Positions 61,869-64,000 of a stretch of DNA of 64,000 nucleotides are shown one piece after another. Origin of the DNA: Flavobacteriales bacterium (lineage in GTDB: Bacteria; Bacteroidota; Bacteroidia; JACJYZ01); NCBI GenBank assembly GCA_020635855.1, contig JACJYZ010000003.1, positions 682,001 through 746,000 on the forward strand, given 5' to 3'. The notes beneath the pieces were generated by a model. It was not told the origin of the DNA. It saw only the letters and a list, made by a program, of their open reading frames with translations, and ran no database searches. The translations under genes were made by a program, and so were the position numbers. How positions within the stretch are numbered: the first letter of the stretch is position 1; the number at the start of each line of letters is the position of its first letter.

Positions 61869-62285
61869 ATGTCTCGCATCCTCGCCATCGATTACGGATT
61901 GAAACGCACCGGTCTCGCGGTCACCGATCCGCTGCAGATGATCGCCAATCCGTTGGACACCATTCCGTCCAATGAACTCATCCCGTTTCTGAAAAAATAC
62001 CTGGCTTCCGAGGAGGTCGAACGTTTCGTGCTGGGCGAACCCAAACGCCTGGACGGAAGCGAAACCCACAGCAGCAAGGGCGTGGCCGATTGTATGAAGC
62101 TGCTGGAGAAATCCTTTCCCCAAATTCCCGTTAATCTGGTGGATGAGCGTTTTACTTCCAAAATGGCCACCGCCGCCATTCTTTCCGCCGGTGCAAAAAA
62201 ATCACAGCGACAAGACAAAGCCCTGGTGGACAAGGTGAGTGCGGTGATTATTTTGCAGACGTACCTGGAGGGGGTAAGGGGGTAA
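61869..62285 (+). CDS. ruvX: RuvX/YqgF putative Holliday junction resolvase
   Basis: 138 residues, RNase H fold. ILAIDYGLKRTGLAVTDP at the N-terminus carries the first Asp; VLGEPKRLDGSE and VDERFTSKMA follow; the C-terminal DKVSAVIILQTYLE ends the domain. The family acts in pre-16S rRNA 5' processing and may resolve junctions. The last four residues and stop (GVRG-stop) are encoded by GGGGTAAGGGGGTAA, the start of a repeat array. Confidence 0.94.
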   Translation: MSRILAIDYGLKRTGLAVTDPLQMIANPLDTIPSNELIPFLKKYLASEEVERFVLGEPKRLDGSETHSSKGVADCMKLLEKSFPQIPVNLVDERFTSKMATAAILSAGAKKSQRQDKALVDKVSAVIILQTYLEGVRG

Positions 62286-62335
62286 AGAAGTAAGGGGGTA
62301 AAGAAGTAAGGAGGTAAGAGAGGAGGTGGAGGAAT
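62269..62335 (+). repeat. GGGGTAAAGAAG repeat array, left arm
   Basis: Tandem variants of GGGGGTAAAGAAGTAA. It begins inside the ruvX coding end and stops about 17 bp before the convergent S23-like gene's stop. Confidence 0.85.
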
Positions 62336-62351
62336 AGGGTTGCTTCTTTGG

Positions 62352-62720
62352 TTAAGATCTTCCGGTGGGTGTTTTGCAGGTAATGCGAATGAAATTGTGC
62401 AGTTTGATTTTTAGCTGCTCATAATTATCCATGAATTGATCGAAGGTGACTTGGTTTACCAGTTTCCGCTCATGAGCTTTGGTCATCCATGTCATGGTTT
62501 CGTATAAAGAACCCCTTGCATAATAGTAAAACCGCTGTTTGTCCAAATAATGATATCTGCCGAACCCTTCACTGATATTGGCAGCAATCGAATCCGCTGA
62601 TCGAATGATCTGGCTTCCCATGGTGTGTTTTTCAAAATCTTTCCATTGGATTGCGATATTCCAAATACAACGTCCCATGTCCAAAGCAAGCTGATAAATT
62701 TTCAATTCCAACAGATCCAT
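62352..62720 (-). CDS. S23-type four-helix-bundle protein
   Basis: 122 residues, all helical. MGSQIIRSADSIAANISEGF and KQRFYYYARGSLYET are typical of the S23/four-helix-bundle family (TIGR02436), first found in 23S rRNA intervening sequences and related to Avd of diversity-generating retroelements. Many Bacteroidota carry scattered copies. Here it is flanked by inverted GGGGTAAAGAAG arrays (62269-62335 and 62821-62886), and no reverse transcriptase is nearby. Confidence 0.9.
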   Translation of the reverse strand: MDLLELKIYQLALDMGRCIWNIAIQWKDFEKHTMGSQIIRSADSIAANISEGFGRYHYLDKQRFYYYARGSLYETMTWMTKAHERKLVNQVTFDQFMDNYEQLKIKLHNFIRITCKTPTGRS

Positions 62721-62820
62721 GTCGGTAAAATTATGATATCAATTGATTCAGTTCAGCGCTCTGTAAGTAATTGACACACATTTTCCCGATTGCATGAGTT
62801 ATTGGATAGGCGACCAGCCA

Positions 62821-62886
62821 ACCTTTACCCCTTACTTCTTTACCCCTTTACCCCTTTACCCCTTTACTTCTTTACTCTTTATCCCC
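62821..62886 (-). repeat. GGGGTAAAGAAG repeat array, right arm (inverted)
   Basis: Reads TTTACCCCTTACTTCTTTACCCC on the plus strand in several tandem variants, the reverse complement of the left arm; S23 gene between. Confidence 0.85.
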
Positions 62887-62959
62887 TTCCGTTCCTTTTC
62901 CATCCCCCCTGTATTATGACCATCAAACCTGCAGTTGACGCTGCATAAAACCCAAGGAG

Positions 62960-64000
62960 ATGGCTGAAAAGAAACTTTCCCCGCGCCAGAAGATGATCGG
63001 GATGATGTACCTGGTGCTGACCGCCCTGCTGGCCCTGAACGTGGCCAAGGAAGTGTTGGACGCGTTTGTGTTGGTAGATAAGAGCCTGGGCAAAACAACA
63101 GAGAACTTTCAGGAAAAGAATGCGGCATTGTACGCGGAGTTCGACCGGCAGGCAAGCATGATGGCACGTGCCAAGCCTTTTCGCGACAAGGCGTACGAGG
63201 TGAAGCAGCAGGCCGATGAGTTGCATGCGTTCATTGAAGCATTGAAAAAGGAAATCGTTGCGAAAGCCGACGGGCCCACCTACAAGATGGATGACATCCA
63301 GTCGAAAGACAACCTGGACATCCCTTCCCAGGTGATGATCTTTGAAAAGAAAGGCGAAACGCTCCGCCAACGGATGGATGCTTTCAGGGCGTTTGCCTTT
63401 TCCATGATCCCCCCAGACCACGAAGCGTTGTTGCGTGCCGTGAAGGAAAACCTCGCCACCCCCGATCCTGAACCGGATCCCAACAAAGGAAGCATGACCT
63501 GGGAACAGGAACATTTCGAAGACCTGCCATTGGTGGCCGTTGTTACCATGCTGTCAAAGATCCAGAACGATGTGCGCAACGTGGAGTTTGACGTGATCAA
63601 CGACCTCAAGCAGAACATCAGCGGGGAAGACATTCCGTTCAATAAGGTGGCCGGCACGGTGATCACCCCCAGCAACTATGTGCTGCGCGGCGATTCCTTC
63701 CGGGCCGATATCTTCCTGGCCGCCTTCGACACCACCCAATCGCCCAGGATCTTTCTCGGCGACTACGAAACCGACGCCTCGGGTAACTACCGCATGTTAC
63801 CCGGTTATGATTCGGTGCCTGTTGACGGCGGTATCGGTCGCTTCACGGCTGCAGCCCATGCGCTGGGACAGCAGGCTTACAAGGGATTGATCGAGTTGCA
63901 AACCAAAGATGGGAAGCGCATGTTTCCGTTCTCCGGAAGTTACAACGTAGCCGCGCCCCAGGCGGTGGTGTCGGTGGATGCGATGAATGTGTTCTACATC
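62960..64000 (+). CDS. gldM: GldM, gliding motility/T9SS motor protein (3' end outside window)
   Basis: Open from ATG 62960 to the right edge, 347 codons visible of an expected 500 or more. N-terminus MAEKKLSPRQKMIGMMYLVL then TALLALNVAKEVLDAF is the single membrane helix of GldM, which with GldL forms the proton-driven T9SS motor; the periplasmic D1 domain follows. AAGGAG lies directly before the ATG, the clearest Shine-Dalgarno in the window. gldL, normally upstream, is absent here: the S23 gene and a repeat array take its place. Confidence 0.93.
   Translation, partial: MAEKKLSPRQKMIGMMYLVLTALLALNVAKEVLDAFVLVDKSLGKTTENFQEKNAALYAEFDRQASMMARAKPFRDKAYEVKQQADELHAFIEALKKEIVAKADGPTYKMDDIQSKDNLDIPSQVMIFEKKGETLRQRMDAFRAFAFSMIPPDHEALLRAVKENLATPDPEPDPNKGSMTWEQEHFEDLPLVAVVTMLSKIQNDVRNVEFDVINDLKQNISGEDIPFNKVAGTVITPSNYVLRGDSFRADIFLAAFDTTQSPRIFLGDYETDASGNYRMLPGYDSVPVDGGIGRFTAAAHALGQQAYKGLIELQTKDGKRMFPFSGSYNVAAPQAVVSVDAMNVFYI

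Noticed and set aside
62887..62959. Remnant of gldL just before gldM
   Set aside because: Short frames such as MTIKPAVDAA before a stop do not resemble the GldL C-terminus.

Overview
The window is a gene-dense stretch of a Bacteroidota chromosome, probably from an uncultured Flavobacteriia or Sphingobacteriia-like lineage; nothing seen here fixes the genus. The evidence is the gene content: PorQ and GldM of the type IX secretion/gliding system, several secreted proteins with type IX (T9SS) C-terminal sorting domains, the bacillithiol enzyme BshB1, the alternative Bacteroidota GlmU-like protein, type B L31, DUF4199, and many copies of the Bacteroidota promoter box TAnnTTTG. No plasmid, phage, IS transposase or CRISPR array is visible. 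One tRNA gene (His) is present and no rRNA.

Layout. 1-2919 (minus): a cytochrome c maturation operon ccmB-C-D-E-F, with ccmF cut by the window edge. 2975-3694 (plus): bshB1. 3695-5518: two small uncharacterised genes bracketed by repeat-rich spacers. 5519-7471 (minus): a T9SS-exported Asp-box protein whose signal peptide is cut off by an in-frame stop. 7614-12318 (minus): polysaccharide flippase, GT-C glycosyltransferase and copper ATPase. 12430-16127 (plus): tRNA-His, a 35-codon membrane peptide, guaA and a LysM/ligand-binding protein. 16172-20076 (minus): a histone-H1-like basic protein and three envelope proteins. 20214-24337 (plus): a barrel/Rieske/imelysin/di-haem operon that looks like a metal-handling system. 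24421-38990 (plus): housekeeping genes (L31, GlmU-like, Lon, PorQ, Cmk, IspH, S1, PyrR, PyrB, STAS protein, a T9SS cargo, RNase Z, SSS symporter).

39118-45249 (plus) is more accessory: a large PKD/SprB-repeat adhesin-like protein, a MORN-repeat protein, an SRPBCC protein, and a pair I consider the most unusual item here: a 180-residue protein with a complete metzincin zinc motif followed by a protein carrying two Asp-rich motifs like those of class I isoprenoid synthases. 45246-50564 (minus): NfeD protease, inositol monophosphatase, Lgt, a response regulator lacking its phospho-acceptor Asp, and Nth. 51087-52462 (plus): ferritin and a BadF-type kinase. 52605-60321 (minus): DUF4199, PepE, MFS, MiaA, CCA-adding enzyme, threonylcarbamoyl-AMP synthase, GT9 and DapD. 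60496-64000: a beta-propeller T9SS cargo, RuvX, an S23-like protein and the start of gldM.

The intergenic spaces hold several families of short degenerate repeats (GGGGTAAAGAAG, TTAGTCGTAAGTC, ATTAGAAATTAGG, a CCAATC-ended element of about 85 bp). They bracket genes as inverted copies, supply last codons and stop codons to some genes (nth, the BadF kinase gene, ruvX), and in one case lie inside a glycosyltransferase coding region. Several promoters sit so close to the start codon that the mRNA should be leaderless, and several genes can only start at TTG.
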